Source: Knufia peltigerae (Eukaryota; Ascomycota; Eurotiomycetes; Chaetothyriales; Trichomeriaceae). From it: a DNA stretch of 64,000 bases. Location: NCBI GenBank assembly GCA_030247855.1, contig JAPDRN010000012.1:1-64000 (forward strand), given 5' to 3'. Each line of letters starts with the position of its first letter. The first letter of the stretch is position 1. Below, in pieces: positions 12,237 through 24,200 of the stretch. The notes beneath the pieces are model-generated. The model was not told the DNA's origin. It made no database searches and saw nothing but the letters and a program-made list of their open reading frames with translations. The position numbers were made by a program, and so were the translations under genes.

Positions 12237-14036
12237 ATGGCGGACACTGTCGTGCGCCCGGATGAGCCTGAAAATGCAGGGTACGTGACGTCGCCGCGCT
12301 GGCTCCTGGCTCCTGGCTCCCTCCCCCACAATGTCCGAGAGGGAAATATCATGCTGACCGTACATGCCCTATCAGCACGATCGAGCTCAAGGAGAACACT
12401 GTGATTGTCGTTCTCGGCGCATCAGGCGATCTCGCCAAAAAGAAGACGTTCCCTGCACTTTTCGGCCTGGTGGGTGAAGATAACAATGGAGAGATTGGGA
12501 TGAAACCCTTGCTGACCCTCTTGTCTACGATAGTACCGCAACAAATTCCTCCCCAAGGACATCAAGATCGTGGGATATGCCAGAACAAAGATGGACCATG
12601 CGGAATACCTCAAACGAGTCAAATCCTACATAAAGACCCCAACAAAAGAGGTGGAGGAACAGCTTGAACAGTTCACTTCGGTCTGCACGTACATTGCTGG
12701 TCAATACGATCAAGACGAGCCTTTCCAAAAGCTTGACAAGCACATCACAGACATTGAGGGTGGTCGTAAGGAGAACAACAGAGTCTTCTACATGGCTCTC
12801 CCACCAAGTGTCTTTATCACAGTCTCACAACACCTAAAGAGGAACTGTTATCCCACCGGTGGTATCGCCAGAATCATTATCGAGAAGCCCTTTGGGAAAG
12901 ATTTGACCAGTTCACGACAGTTGCAGCGGGCGTAAGTTCTGGTACCAGCTCTTTACGAATAAACCCACTGACATTGCCCCTTAGGCTCGAGCCCGACTGG
13001 AAAGAAGAAGAGATCTTCCGTATTGATCACTACCTCGGGAAGGAAATGGTCAAGAACTTGCTCATTCTCCGGTTTGGTAACGAATTCTTGGGTGCCACGT
13101 GGAACCGCAACCACATCGACAGTGTTCAGATCACGTTCAAGGAGCCTTTTGGAACCGAAGGTCGTGGTGGCTACTTTGATGAGTTTGGCATCATTCGCGA
13201 TGTGATGCAGAACCATCTTCTCCAGGTGCTCACTCTGCTTGCCATGGAACGGCCTATCTCCTTCTCGGCCGAAGACATTCGTGACGAGAAGGTCAGGGTT
13301 CTCCGAGGTATGCCTCAAATCGAGCCAAAGAACGTCATCATCGGCCAGTATGGCAAATCCCTCGATGGTACCAAGCCTGCGTACAAAGACGATGACACTG
13401 TCCCGAAAGACTCGAGATGTCCCACATTCTGTGCCATGGTGGCGTTTATCAAGAATGAGAGGTGGGATGGTGTACCCTTCATCATGAAGGCTGGCAAGGC
13501 TCTCAACGAGCAAAAGACCGAGATTCGAATCCAATTCAAGGACGTCACGTCAGGTATCTTTAAGGACATTCCTCGGAACGAACTTGTCATTCGAATCCAG
13601 CCCAACGAATCAGTTTACCTCAAGATGAACTCTAAACTGCCCGGCTTGTCCATGCAAACAGTGGTCACGGAACTTGATCTTACCTATAGGCGCCGGTTCT
13701 CAGATCTCAAGATTCCCGAGGCCTACGAAAGCTTGATCCTGGATGCCATGAAGGGTGACCACTCCAACTTTGTCCGTGACGACGAGTTGGATGCGTCCTG
13801 GAGAATCTTCACACCTCTACTGCACTACCTTGATGAGAAGAAGGACATTGTGCCCATGGAGTATCCTTACGGTAAGTCTCATTCTGATCTGTAGCCAACT
13901 TTGAAAGCTAATCTTCTTCCCTCCAGGCTCTCGCGGTCCTGCGGTTCTCGACGACTTCACTGCGTCTTATGGCTACAGATTCAGTGATGCTGCTGGCTAT
14001 CAGTGGAACACCGCAAGCACGCCTAACAAGTTGTAG
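12237..14036 (+). CDS. zwf1: Glucose-6-phosphate 1-dehydrogenase
   Basis: Five exons: 12237-12280, 12376-12469, 12534-12931, 12985-13871 and 13927-14036, about 510 residues, as expected for fungal G6PD. The NADP-binding GASGDLAKKK sits at residues 29-38. The substrate-binding signature RIDHYLGKE is at 191-199, just after the third splice. The catalytic His is expected in the NHLLQ segment of DVMQNHLLQVL. The enzyme oxidises glucose-6-phosphate to 6-phosphogluconolactone in the cytosol, the committed step of the oxidative pentose phosphate pathway and a main NADPH source. The last exon encodes the C-terminal SRGPAVLDDF region and ends NTASTPNKL. Intron 1 contains three tandem copies of GGCTCCT. 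Alternative name in aspergilli: gsdA. Confidence 0.97.
12300..12320. repeat. Short tandem repeat (GGCTCCT x3) in G6PD intron 1
   Basis: Three direct 7-base units inside the first intron (12281-12375). Likely a small replication-slippage expansion. No function is implied. Confidence 0.8.
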
Positions 14037-14578
14037 AGGTCGGTGTTCATGGTTGCTCATAGGAATGAGTCTGTTGGCTTGATGTGGACACTATCTCGAG
14101 ATACTGGTTGACAACAACAAAGTGACCATTTGCATGTATGGAAACAACATCTTGGATCCTCAACTAAACAAAGTTGGCCGCCGGTCTTCTTTTTGCTGCA
14201 AGGTCGAAAGGGGAAAAGGAGGTTGAGCTTCATCATCAGGAGGTGTCTTTCTCGTGTGCCTGGTATAGAAAGTTCAAATGATGAATGTTCATGCAAGGAC
14301 TCTGCCCTGGAATGGGAACATGGGTAGATAGACCCGGGAAATTTACTCTGTGTGCATAAAAAATAACTCGTGAGACTAGAAAAGAGTTACCTGTCGTCGT
14401 ATGAGCCTATTCTTGACGCCTGTGCTGATCACCCCCTTCACCTACCTACCTGAGACATGGAGTACCTACAACCCAGATGTAGTGGTGTCAACTCCTTGGT
14501 ATCACACCGGTCTCGAGCATATGTATGTGCTGCGTCGACCCCCAGTCAGATGCTGTGTGTCTTTGATTTTTGTGGTTC

Positions 14579-14971
14579 TACGGAGTACTGTACGGATACA
14601 TCTGAGTAAGCTTGGAGAGTTTTTCCGTGAGAAGGTGTGAATGCCTAGAATAGGTAGGACTGTCTCTCGCAGGGAGGAGTCATCATTGCCAACGAAAGCA
14701 AAAAATGACATTTGTTTATTCCCTGGTGGCTGGGAAACAGCATTGGTTGTTGATAAAAAAAACCACTCGTTGACATGTATACTCCGTACCTAGATGCTCC
14801 ATAAAGTAAGTGTACGGAGGGATGAGTGTATTTTCCAGCACGGTTGACCTTTTGCCAGCTTTGCAACGAAGAAAAACATACCTTGGGTATATGTACGTAC
14901 ATACCCTCCGGAACTATTGTTTATATTCTGTACTGTAAGTAGTACAATACGTTAGGTAGTCTTACTCCGTA
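14579..14971. repeat. Cluster of three 9-base TACTCCGTA-type elements
   Basis: Exact copies at 14579-14587 (as TACGGAGTA), 14780-14788 and 14963-14971 (as TACTCCGTA). They lie in non-coding DNA downstream of G6PD and are the densest group of an element found eleven times in the window, always outside genes. Confidence 0.85.
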
Positions 14972-17388
14972 GTCTGGTTCTAGTTCTGTTTCTCCACAAT
15001 CGACGAGATTCGTTTGTACTGTACCTACCTACTTACCTACCCAAGGTAGACAGGCAAGATGGCCATGTTCCGGTGGTGTGGACGGCAGTGTACAATACTG
15101 TAGCCCCGTCCTGTACAATGTGCACGTGTGAACTCGAGAGATCCATCTTTGTGACATTTGCGGCGCGAAAGTGTGCCGTTATGCTGATGAAAAGCCCTCT
15201 GAGCTTCTAACAAGGTACGAGTTGAAATACCTGTCAAACAATCTTTTACGAGCATTCCGAATCCATGTGTTCGGTGGTGATGATGGTGGTGCGGGATTTT
15301 GTTTTGGCCTCTCTTTTTCGAGCTGGATGAAGATCAGGTACAGCCACGATGGTGGAGTTCGATATATTTCCTATAGTCCCGTACATTTTTGACGTACAAG
15401 TGCTTCGAAACTGAGATCGGAACCACCTAGGTACCTTTGATAGAGCGAGACGGAGATTTTTTTTCCTCGTATGGAGTCGTTCCCGAGGAAAAGGCTGGCT
15501 AGGTACCTATTTCGTACTGTGGGTGACATGATAACCATATACAGGGTGTTATAGTATCATGAGTTGTACCTGATTGTGTCCACAGTTCGGGCATAGATTG
15601 AGGCGTGGCTTCAGGAAAATATACAGACAGTGCTCTGTATCTTGCTCGTGATTTGGATGCGGGCATTGCCGAGGGGATTTATTTCCCGCGACACAAACAG
15701 CATCGTATACCAAGTATTGGCGTTTCATTACTAGTCAAATCAACATCACGATGTCAGTACTTTACCTGACTTGCAGATTACCTTTGTATAAAATTGTACT
15801 GAATATCCCACAGTAAAATTAGGCAAATCAAGTATCCATGTGTCTGAACAGCTTATGAGAGCATGGTCACAATCTCGAATGCCAATTTGTATAAAACTAG
15901 CATCCATGAATTGCACATTGCCTGTCGGACTCCGAATACACAAATATGGATATTCGGGGCTTTCTCGATTTATTGTACTTCAATCATCTGTATGGCATCG
16001 TTGCAGGACAGCTGAGGCTCGCTCTAAGATCAGGTACAAGTGCTCCGTACCAGTAACGGAATAGGGTCCTTCGTTGCGGCGTCCCGGGGCACGGACAAAG
16101 CATGTGAGTTAGTGGCAACGACGGCTGAAAATCCTTGCTACTTTGCGCATTTCGCTTCTCGTTGAAGAGAACGGCAGAGGTTTTTAAGCTTTGGCATAGC
16201 TCCCTCGCCTGTGAGACAAGGGCCATCTATGTTGGGAAGGTCTTGAAGTTTTCGACTCTTCCGTAAGAGTATTTCAGACAAAGTCTGCGCCACATATGGA
16301 GTATTGAGGCGAGTGCTCGTACTATGATGCTTCTATTGCTGGATTGACGTATAGATGGAACCCATGGTCGAAGCATCAGTATCCCCAAACATCCACTTAT
16401 TTTCCGTATGGTGTGTGAGAGCAAGGATCGTTGCTCCGTCCAAGTAGGTAGCACAGTATTATTGATCGACTCCGAGGGTAGGAATTGGCCTGCGAGGAGC
16501 TAAAGTTCCAGGTAGGCTAGGGTCCTGCGGATAAGCCCATGGCCTGTGCAGATGTCTCAGATATCATGATGCAAAGATGCATTGATATTGCGGGTCTTGG
16601 TGCACGATAAGCATCTTGTCCGGGCTGAGTGGTCCAACATGGATGGATGCGCTCAACGAAGGATGAAAAAGGACCTGTTTGATGGTTGAGTGGGCTCCGG
16701 CTTGTCTGGAGAGTGAAAGATCCGTTCTCCTGCGACCTGCAATCGTGCTGATGAGCTGCACTTGAGAGAGGGGGCCTCGGTGTGCCGCGCGTCGTCTGAG
16801 CTTTTCTAGAGCATTGGCATGACAGGAGATCTCTGCGGTGACAGGGCATCGACAGCGGCTCCGAATACACCGTATGACAGCTGTAGCATCATCAGCGATC
16901 ATGTCTTGGAAAATCAGTTTCAGAACTGTTTTTGCGAACCTGGCTGGTGTGACACATGTGCGGATCGTGTCTGGGAAAGGTTTGCGGCAGGTTCGACAGT
17001 GCGTTGGGGAGCACGATGAGCCCTAGCTGGGGCCTGCTGGAGATCCCCCCAGTCGATACTGGTTAGAGCTGCAGTACTCGCACTGAGGAATGGGTGGACA
17101 AGATTGACGATGGCCGTTCGAGCGTACCGCCGCCTAGTTGAGCCGGGTGAGCAGGGTTCACCCACGCCCAAGGTGTGTTTGGAAGGTCCCTAGCCAGGGA
17201 CCGTTGCCAGAGTTCCCCGGGTGCCAATCATGAAGCTGCAGGCGACCTCATGCGGATGGGTCTGTGGGCTGACAAGCACTACTCGCAACTAGTCGCAAGG
17301 ATGGCGAGTGCTGGGGTTGCATGGCGGGAAAATCCAAACGTGCAGAGGAAAAAGTTGGTTAAGCGACGAATAAAGGTGATCGGAAGCT

Positions 17389-17402
17389 TGGAAGCTTGGA
17401 AA
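17389..17402. repeat. Small direct repeat GAAGCTTG
   Basis: Two adjacent copies of an AGCTTGGA-type unit (GAAGCTTGGAAGCTTGGA around 17385-17402). Short tandem duplication in the gene desert with no evident role. Confidence 0.6.
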
Positions 17403-18411
17403 TACCGCCCATTAGCGGCACAAGGGCCGCCAGGGTTCGCCCAATTTAAGGTACCTAGCGATGCCTATAGGGGCAAGGCGTGTCGGCATTTACACATGCG
17501 TTGGGCCCGGTACCATCGATGTCGATACGGATATATCGAATGATTGATTTTATGCATACTGCGTGCTGCGTATTCACCACCACCACCATCAATATTCAAT
17601 CCACTTTCCATAGCTATTTTCTGGCTTCAGATGTGACATCTACATACAATACTCCTCTCGTCGGACATCTTCTCCAAACCAGTACATTCGTTCTCGTGGA
17701 GCGTCGAAATACGGAGTACATCATCGCCATCCTCTTCTCAATTTTTCCATCCTCCTTCTGCCGAGACCGTTTTTCCCTGTGTCTCTAAGTAGCCCACACG
17801 GAAATCCCGCTCGACTAGGTAGACTAGGCCTCGCTGGATTTCACCATCCCTGTGCAATCTTGCATTCAGTCTCTGCTGGCCCTCGGACTCGCGTGGCACA
17901 ACTCTCTCGCCGAGTAGTCGTACGCACGCCGTGTCAATCCGGTCCATATTACTCCCGCAAAAGCATCGAGCAAGCCTCTGCGACTCGAAAATCTTCTCCA
18001 GGTCGTTGCTCCCTGCGCCTCATACCACTCACTACACACCCCTGTCGGCCCTGAAACAAATTCTCGTCAGCAACAAAGATCGCCTGCCGCTCCCCGCCAC
18101 TCACTTCGAGCGACCATACCAGCGGATTGCGCGTCGGACTTGCCAGATACCTCGCACGGCGTTTGCATAGTTCTTCCATCACCTCCTTCGCTACCACGCT
18201 CACTTTTCAAATTACTCTACGAATATCTCTCTACACGCGCTCGCTTTCTCTCAATCTCATTTCGCCATCTAATTAATCGGAGGACATCTTCCTTACTTGA
18301 AAGACCCGCTCTCTGCCAACTATTCCCAGCACTGAGTTGATCAGTTCCACTTAGCTGCTTCGCTATCAGCAATCTCCACCAACGCAATCGATACCGCCCG
18401 TACCTGCCTCC

Positions 18412-19692
18412 ATGACAACCATGTCGCAGGCCAGTCCAGAGACCCGGCCTCGCGCCCATACGTCTATGAGCTTTTCCTCCCAACGAACTCACAAAAGTAG
18501 TGCCTCTGGACACAAACTCGAATTGACAGAAAGTGAAAAAGACAAGAAGAGACTGCACACCAAGGCCGATCCTTCGAGGGCTCTAAGTGAGGCGACACCT
18601 GGTCAGTAACCCCGAAATATACAAGGTGCGGTTGGAAACATACTTACTGTGTTGTAGCGGAACAAGCGTTAGAAGCGGCTACAGTTGAGGATCTACGCGG
18701 AATGACACACAAGGATATGGACGGCAACGTCATCAGTAAGTTGCTCTGTACTGTTGCAGAACTTGAAGTACTGATCAATTGTACGTAGCCGACCCTGATC
18801 GTTCAAACCCAACTCGATATCGCCTGGAGCGACCCCTTGATACGATTCGCTCGTTCAACGCTGCAGCAGAAGGTACAAGCTCGCGTCGTTCTTCGTTCAA
18901 CAGCAGACCATGTAAGTTCCGGTCTCATCAGGTGGTAAAACGGCACTGACGTATTTGAATAGTTTCTCAAATGGGACATCCAGGTGATACGAGTCGCAGA
19001 GCAAGCTATTATTCCGGTACGAAAGAAATGTCACGAAACTTGCAGAATAAGAGTGTGCTAACCTCCGAGCAGCCAACGGTTTCTCTCCACAAGCCAGACC
19101 TCGACCTTCACCCAGCGGCGGATACTATCGTAACTCATCCTACGGTTTTGGCCCTCAAAGCTCAGTCGAGGAAAGCCCTGGCGCTTCTCAGATGTACGGC
19201 AGGCGACAGAATTCTTACTACGGAGCCCCCAACGGGCCTCAGAACGGATATCTCAATGGCTATCAAAATGGCTACAATGGAGAAAGTCCGGTTTCTGCAC
19301 ATTCCTACCAACATTCTTATGAGACCATGACTTCGGGTTCTGAGGAGTATGGAAAGTCGACCAACCCCAGTTCGCAAAATAGTTCTTTCGACCAGTTGCA
19401 TCAACTTTCACGCCCCAAGCTGGATGGCAATGACAGAAACTATAGTCCGGAGAATCCATATGCAAATGAACTCAAGTTCAGCCAGCCCGCCGTCACGAAC
19501 AAGCCTTTTGCACCATACAACATGAATGACGGCATGTATGCTCAGAACAGTGTCCCTGTCAACATGGCTCCCAACAACCCTCGCCAGCCTATCAAACTCG
19601 GAGGTTCTGGAGATGGTATGGATTCTCCCCCGGAGTCACCCCAAAAGAAACAGAGCTGGATCAAGCGAAGATTCAGTCGACGTGACCATTGA
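18412..19692 (+). CDS. DUF2406 family protein
   Basis: Five exons: 18412-18601, 18658-18735, 18789-18911, 18963-19016 and 19073-19692, about 354 residues. The conserved DUF2406 block is rebuilt by splicing: LHTKADPSRALSEATP, then a short acidic helix, DMDGNVITDPDRSNPTRYR and LERPLDTIRSFNAA (about residues 48-115). The rest is low-complexity and rich in Ser, Asn, Gly and Tyr, with NGY repeats near residues 215-235, ending in a basic KKQSWIKRRFSRRDH tail. DUF2406 proteins are fungal-specific with no established biochemical role. The disordered tail and basic end suggest a peripheral or regulatory protein, which is inference. Two in-frame ATGs (18412, 18421) are possible starts. The upstream leader is long and pyrimidine-rich. 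Convergent with VMA21. Confidence 0.87.
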
Positions 19693-20107
19693 TCGGAGGA
19701 AAATTTTATTTTATGGACGCTCGCTTTCGATGAACATTTTTGGCGTATTGGAATTGACATACGATGGCCTTGGGAACACGTTATCTCGCATTTGCATATC
19801 ACAAACATGCGTGGCGGAAGGCGGCCAAATATTATGAATAATGTCTGATGTAATCTCCATGGCGACTTGATGATGGATAACGACAAGACTCCCTAGAGTT
19901 GGTTGTCAGGGAGAGCTGGAGGAGATAATCTTGGCAGGATGAGAGTAGCATGGGCTCATATTGGCTCGTAAAGCTCAAGATGCAGACTTGGTCGCAGATG
20001 CGTTCATAGACTGTACTTGACCAAGGATGGAATTGCACCGCACTCATTTCGCGAAGCTGAACTCTACAGCGAAGATGCCGTATGCGTAGATCATGCTGCC
20101 TCGGTGG
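19693..20107. other. Intergenic region between convergent genes
   Basis: About 0.4 kb holding the 3' ends of the DUF2406 gene (plus) and VMA21 (minus). Nothing else recognised. Confidence 0.5.
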
Positions 20108-20544
20108 TTACTGAGCCTTCTTTCGTTTGTTCCCAGCCTCGGCCTTTTCAGACTGATCTTCTCTCATAGCCATGATGATATAGGCTATCAAGACGACATT
20201 CGCCATGATGGCGGCCAAAGCGCCAGCCCATACGGCTTTGCCTAACATTACGTTCAGCGTGAAGTGTTGGTAGAAGGGGAGAAGCGGTCGCATACCTCCA
20301 AAAATGGTGTGAAGTGTCAAAAAGTACGAACCAATGGGTACACATACCATGGCCGCAGTGAAGAAGAGGAGCTTGTAGATAACGTGGCTGATTGCCCTTT
20401 AGCTGGAATCCGCTGGTCGAATGGATTGAGTGCGACCTACGTTGGGACTGCAGGTGTCGTGTCCGAAACCTGATCGGCTGTAGACGGGCCACCCTGTGTC
20501 TCGGAAATCGTCTTCTCAGACGTGACATTGCGTCGTGTGGCCAT
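20108..20544 (-). CDS. VMA21: Vacuolar ATPase assembly integral membrane protein Vma21
   Basis: Three exons on the minus strand: 20441-20544, 20296-20387 and 20108-20241, giving 109 residues, the usual Vma21 size. The N-terminus MATRRNVTSEKTISETQ is hydrophilic and cytosolic. Two transmembrane hairpin helices follow: KLLFFTAAMVCVPIGSYFLT and WAGALAAIMANVVLIAYIIM. The C-terminus is short and basic (NKRKKAQ); yeast Vma21 also ends in a lysine-type ER retrieval signal. The protein acts in the ER as a chaperone for assembly of the V0 sector of the proton-pumping V-ATPase. It is divergent from FUN30 across about 0.7 kb. Introns of 53 and 54 bases have consensus sites. Confidence 0.93.
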
Positions 20545-21231
20545 GGTGAATATTTGATAAGAGACTTTCTCCACGTATTGCAGTACCGATCTTTTCGTCA
20601 AGCGGAGGAAAACAAAGGAGAGGTGTGTCGGTTATTGTCTGCCTAGAGGAGGATGGAATATGAAGATGGGATCTAAAACTGGCCTTGACGACTGATACTA
20701 TGACGGAGGCCACACGTGAGCTGCAGTGGAGGATTGGCCGTTCAGTGCTGCGGGTTCTTTTGTACGTAGACGTGGAGAACAGAGACAAATACAACACGAC
20801 TCCTTCTCTGATGTCGTCTAGAATATTGTTGTATTGTAGTAGAGAACGAGGACCCGCTCCAACTGGACAGAGTCGTAAGAGTGGCTTTTATCGAACTACG
20901 CAAAGCGGCGGTGGATAGGATACTGATGAGACGGATTTGGTTAAAAATACCAACGCTGCTTTAATCTTCCCCGTGACGCGAACGCGTTCTCGTCCATAAA
21001 ATAATGGCGGAAGTATTTCGTAGCCGGTACAGAGTACATTATCCACTTTCGGAGGGGACCATTTCACTTTTCATAGAGTCTCGCAGGTCGAGTACTCGGT
21101 GGCATAGATTAAATTTCCCTGTTTCACCGCCGTGCGACGCTCTTCACAATGGGAGTGTAATGGTGTATCCCTTTAACGGGCGGTGATTTTCTGCCGCGAC
21201 CTGTTACAACTACCTCACCTTGCCGTCAGTC
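20545..21231. other. Divergent promoter region, VMA21 / FUN30
   Basis: About 0.7 kb between two divergent genes. No coding chain, RNA gene or notable repeat was recognised. Confidence 0.5.
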
Positions 21232-24200
21232 ATGTCTTCCTTTCCTACTTCTCCTTCGCGGTCCGACGATGAACTCTTCAACCCTGGCCCTAAGACTGCC
21301 CACGAAACGGTCGAGACCCTGCCTTTGCGACGTGTCGATCCCATGGATGACGACAGCGATATCGAGACAATGGCAACCTTGCCACTCCAGCGTCCTACGC
21401 AGAAGATGACACAGCCTACACAAATTATTGATCGTTCACCGGACATGACATCGTCCCCAGTAAAGGAAGGGGTGGTTCAAGTGACAGCCTCTTCACCCTT
21501 GGCTGCCCAAAGTCGGAAACCAGGTGGTTATCTTGCCAGCGCCATGGCACCAGCCGGGACCGCCTTTCGAAGACCTTACGTTGCTTCTCAGCCACGGCCG
21601 CCTACCATCACCATTGATAGTGACGATGAAGGACCAGTGTATCGTGGAGGCTCATCAGACAGCGATGAACCCCGGGCGAACGATATCAAGCCGTCGACTT
21701 TTGTGCGAAAGACGAACACTTCAACAGACAAAATCCCGGAGTCACCGCAGGCACAAACCAATGGTTTGAGTCGGTTCAGGGAAATAACTGCAAATGCAAT
21801 ATTTCGAGAATCGCCCAGCTCAAACTCGTCTACGTCCAACGGTATTAAGCGATCAGCAGACGTGATGGCTAATGCATATGGTAACGCCTCCAAACGACCC
21901 CGGCAGACGGCCCCCGCTCGTGCATTGCCTGTTCCAGCTCCTCAGAAGCGACAACCGGAGCTGGAGTTAGACGACATCAGCGACTACAACACGAGAGCCA
22001 AAGTCAGGCGTATGATGAACATGGTCAGCATGGTCAGTGTTCGAGAATGCTACGAGGTGTTGGTGTCAAAGAAAGGGCATTACGATGATGCCGTGGAAGA
22101 GATTCTTCTACTTAGTGAAAGAAGACATGATCGAGGCAAGAAGAACGCTATCGATTTGACTGGCAGTGAGGATGAACTCATGCCTACCCCTGCAGGTCGT
22201 AAAGCGCCCGCTGCACAAAAAGCCAAAGTTTCTTCAAAATCGATCACAGAGAAATGGAGCTCAACACAGAATGTTCGGAAGCCTTCCGAAACGATCGAGG
22301 TGTTTGATACTCCGCCTCCTCAAAAGAAGAGAACCCTTGTTCGAGGCCGAAAACGCACTCCGTCTCCTGTACAAATAGAAACTGCCAGAGACACATCCAA
22401 GCCCAAAGCCAAACCGATCACCGTCTTGTCAGATGAATCCGACGAAGCTGATTCGGCCGTGCTATCTGATAAAGAAACCGACACCACATTCAACTCCCGG
22501 CTCCTTGACCTCTTCAACAATTGCACGGCTGCAGATTTGACCGACACTGCGTCTATTTCTCGCGAGTTGGCTGAACATGTTCTTTCGGAAAGGCCTTTCA
22601 AGAGTCTCGATGACATCCGTAGAATCCAAGATCCCAAGCTAAAGCCCAGCAAGGGTCGACGAAAGACGATCCCTGTTGGAGACAAGATTGTTGATAAAGT
22701 TGAAACAATGTTGGAAAGTTATGAAGCTGTCGACTATTTGGTCAAGAAGTGTCAGAGCCTAGCCAAACCCTTGGCTGAGGAGATGAAGAGCTGGGGGGTG
22801 AATCTGTACGGCAACCAAGGCGGAGAATTGGACATGGTTTCGTTGCGTGATACCCAGCGCTCAAGTCATGACAGTGGTATTGGCACACCTATCAGTGATG
22901 AAGATCGGGACATTGTCAAGAAGCGAACGCCGAAAAACTTCCTATCTCAGCCATCGATCATGTCGGACGACATTCAAATGAAGGATTATCAGGTTGTGGG
23001 GATCAACTGGTTGAACTTACTTTACCAGAGAGGCCTAAGCTGCATTCTCGCAGACGATATGGGCTTGGGAAAGACGTGTCAGGTCATTGCTTTTCTAGCA
23101 CACCTGTATCAACAAGGACGAATGGGCCCTCATCTTGTTGTCGTGCCTGCCGCTACTCTTGAAAATTGGCTGAAAGAGTTCAGGCGATTCTGCCCAACTT
23201 TGAACGTCGAGCCTTACTACACAACAAACCCAACGGAGCGAGTTGAGCTCAGAGAGAGACTTGAAGACAGTCGGGATGACGTTAACGTCATTGTTACGAC
23301 CTACACCTTGGCCAAAGGGAAAGAGGACTTCCCATGGCTCAAGAATTTCGGGTTTGACTGTACAGTGTATGACGAAGGTCATATGCTCAAAAATGCCGAA
23401 TCCCAAGTCGCCAGCAAGCTGGTTCGGATACAGTCAAACTTCCGCCTACTACTTACTGGAACGCCACTTCAAAATAATCTGAAGGAATTGATCAGTCTGC
23501 TCGGATTTCTCATGCCGTCTTTGTTCAAGGAGAAAGCGCAAGAACTCAGCAGCATCTTCTCGCATACCGTCAAGGCCATGGAACAAAATCATGAAGCATT
23601 GCTATCTGAACAGAGAATCAAACGTGCAAGGAGCATGCTGACGCCATTCATCCTTCGGCGGAAGAAATATCAAGTTCTGAGAGATCTGCCCAGAAAGGAG
23701 CGACGAGTGGAGTTGTGTGATATCACTCCTGAACAATCTGAAATTTATCAGTCATACCTTGACAAGGCTTACAGCATTCGTGAACGGAAAGAAAGAGGGG
23801 AGAATGTCACCAACGAATCATCCAATATCTTGATGAAGCTGAGACAGGCTGCCATTCACCCGCTCCTATTTCGTCGACTCTATCCAGACAAGATACTGCC
23901 AGCGATTGCGAGACAATGTTTAAAGGTTGACATGTTCAGCGAGTCCAACCCCGATCTTATCGTGACGGAATTAGAGGCATACTCGGACATGGAGATACAT
24001 ACGCTGTGTGACCAGCATGCACCACTTCGGCGGTTCGCGCTTCAGCACGGAGAATGGCTCGCGAGCGGAAAGGTGCAGAAGATGCTCGAGTTGCTTCGCA
24101 AATTCATGTCGCAAGGCCACAAGACGTTGATCTTCAGCCAATTCGTCATGATCCTGGATATTCTCGAGCTGATTCTCCAACGGGAAGCTATCGACTATTT

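Larger units (their letters stand above)
14037..18411. other. 4.4-kb gene desert
   Basis: The longest gene-free stretch in the window. All open frames are short and show no family motif, and I could not build a spliced coding chain. It has four TACTCCGTA/TACGGAGTA elements (14579, 14780, 14963, 17710) and several copies of a CCTAGGTACC-type palindrome (15425, 15498). GTAC-rich words are common. The right end (about 17.6-18.4 kb) is strongly pyrimidine-rich and probably forms the promoter and long 5' leader of the DUF2406 gene. It could also hold a long non-coding RNA or a decayed gene, which sequence alone cannot show. Confidence 0.55.

Noticed and set aside
16517..16902. Overlapping minus-strand ORFs of 117 and 112 codons
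   Set aside because: No recognisable domain; two frames open over the same bases argues for chance rather than a gene.
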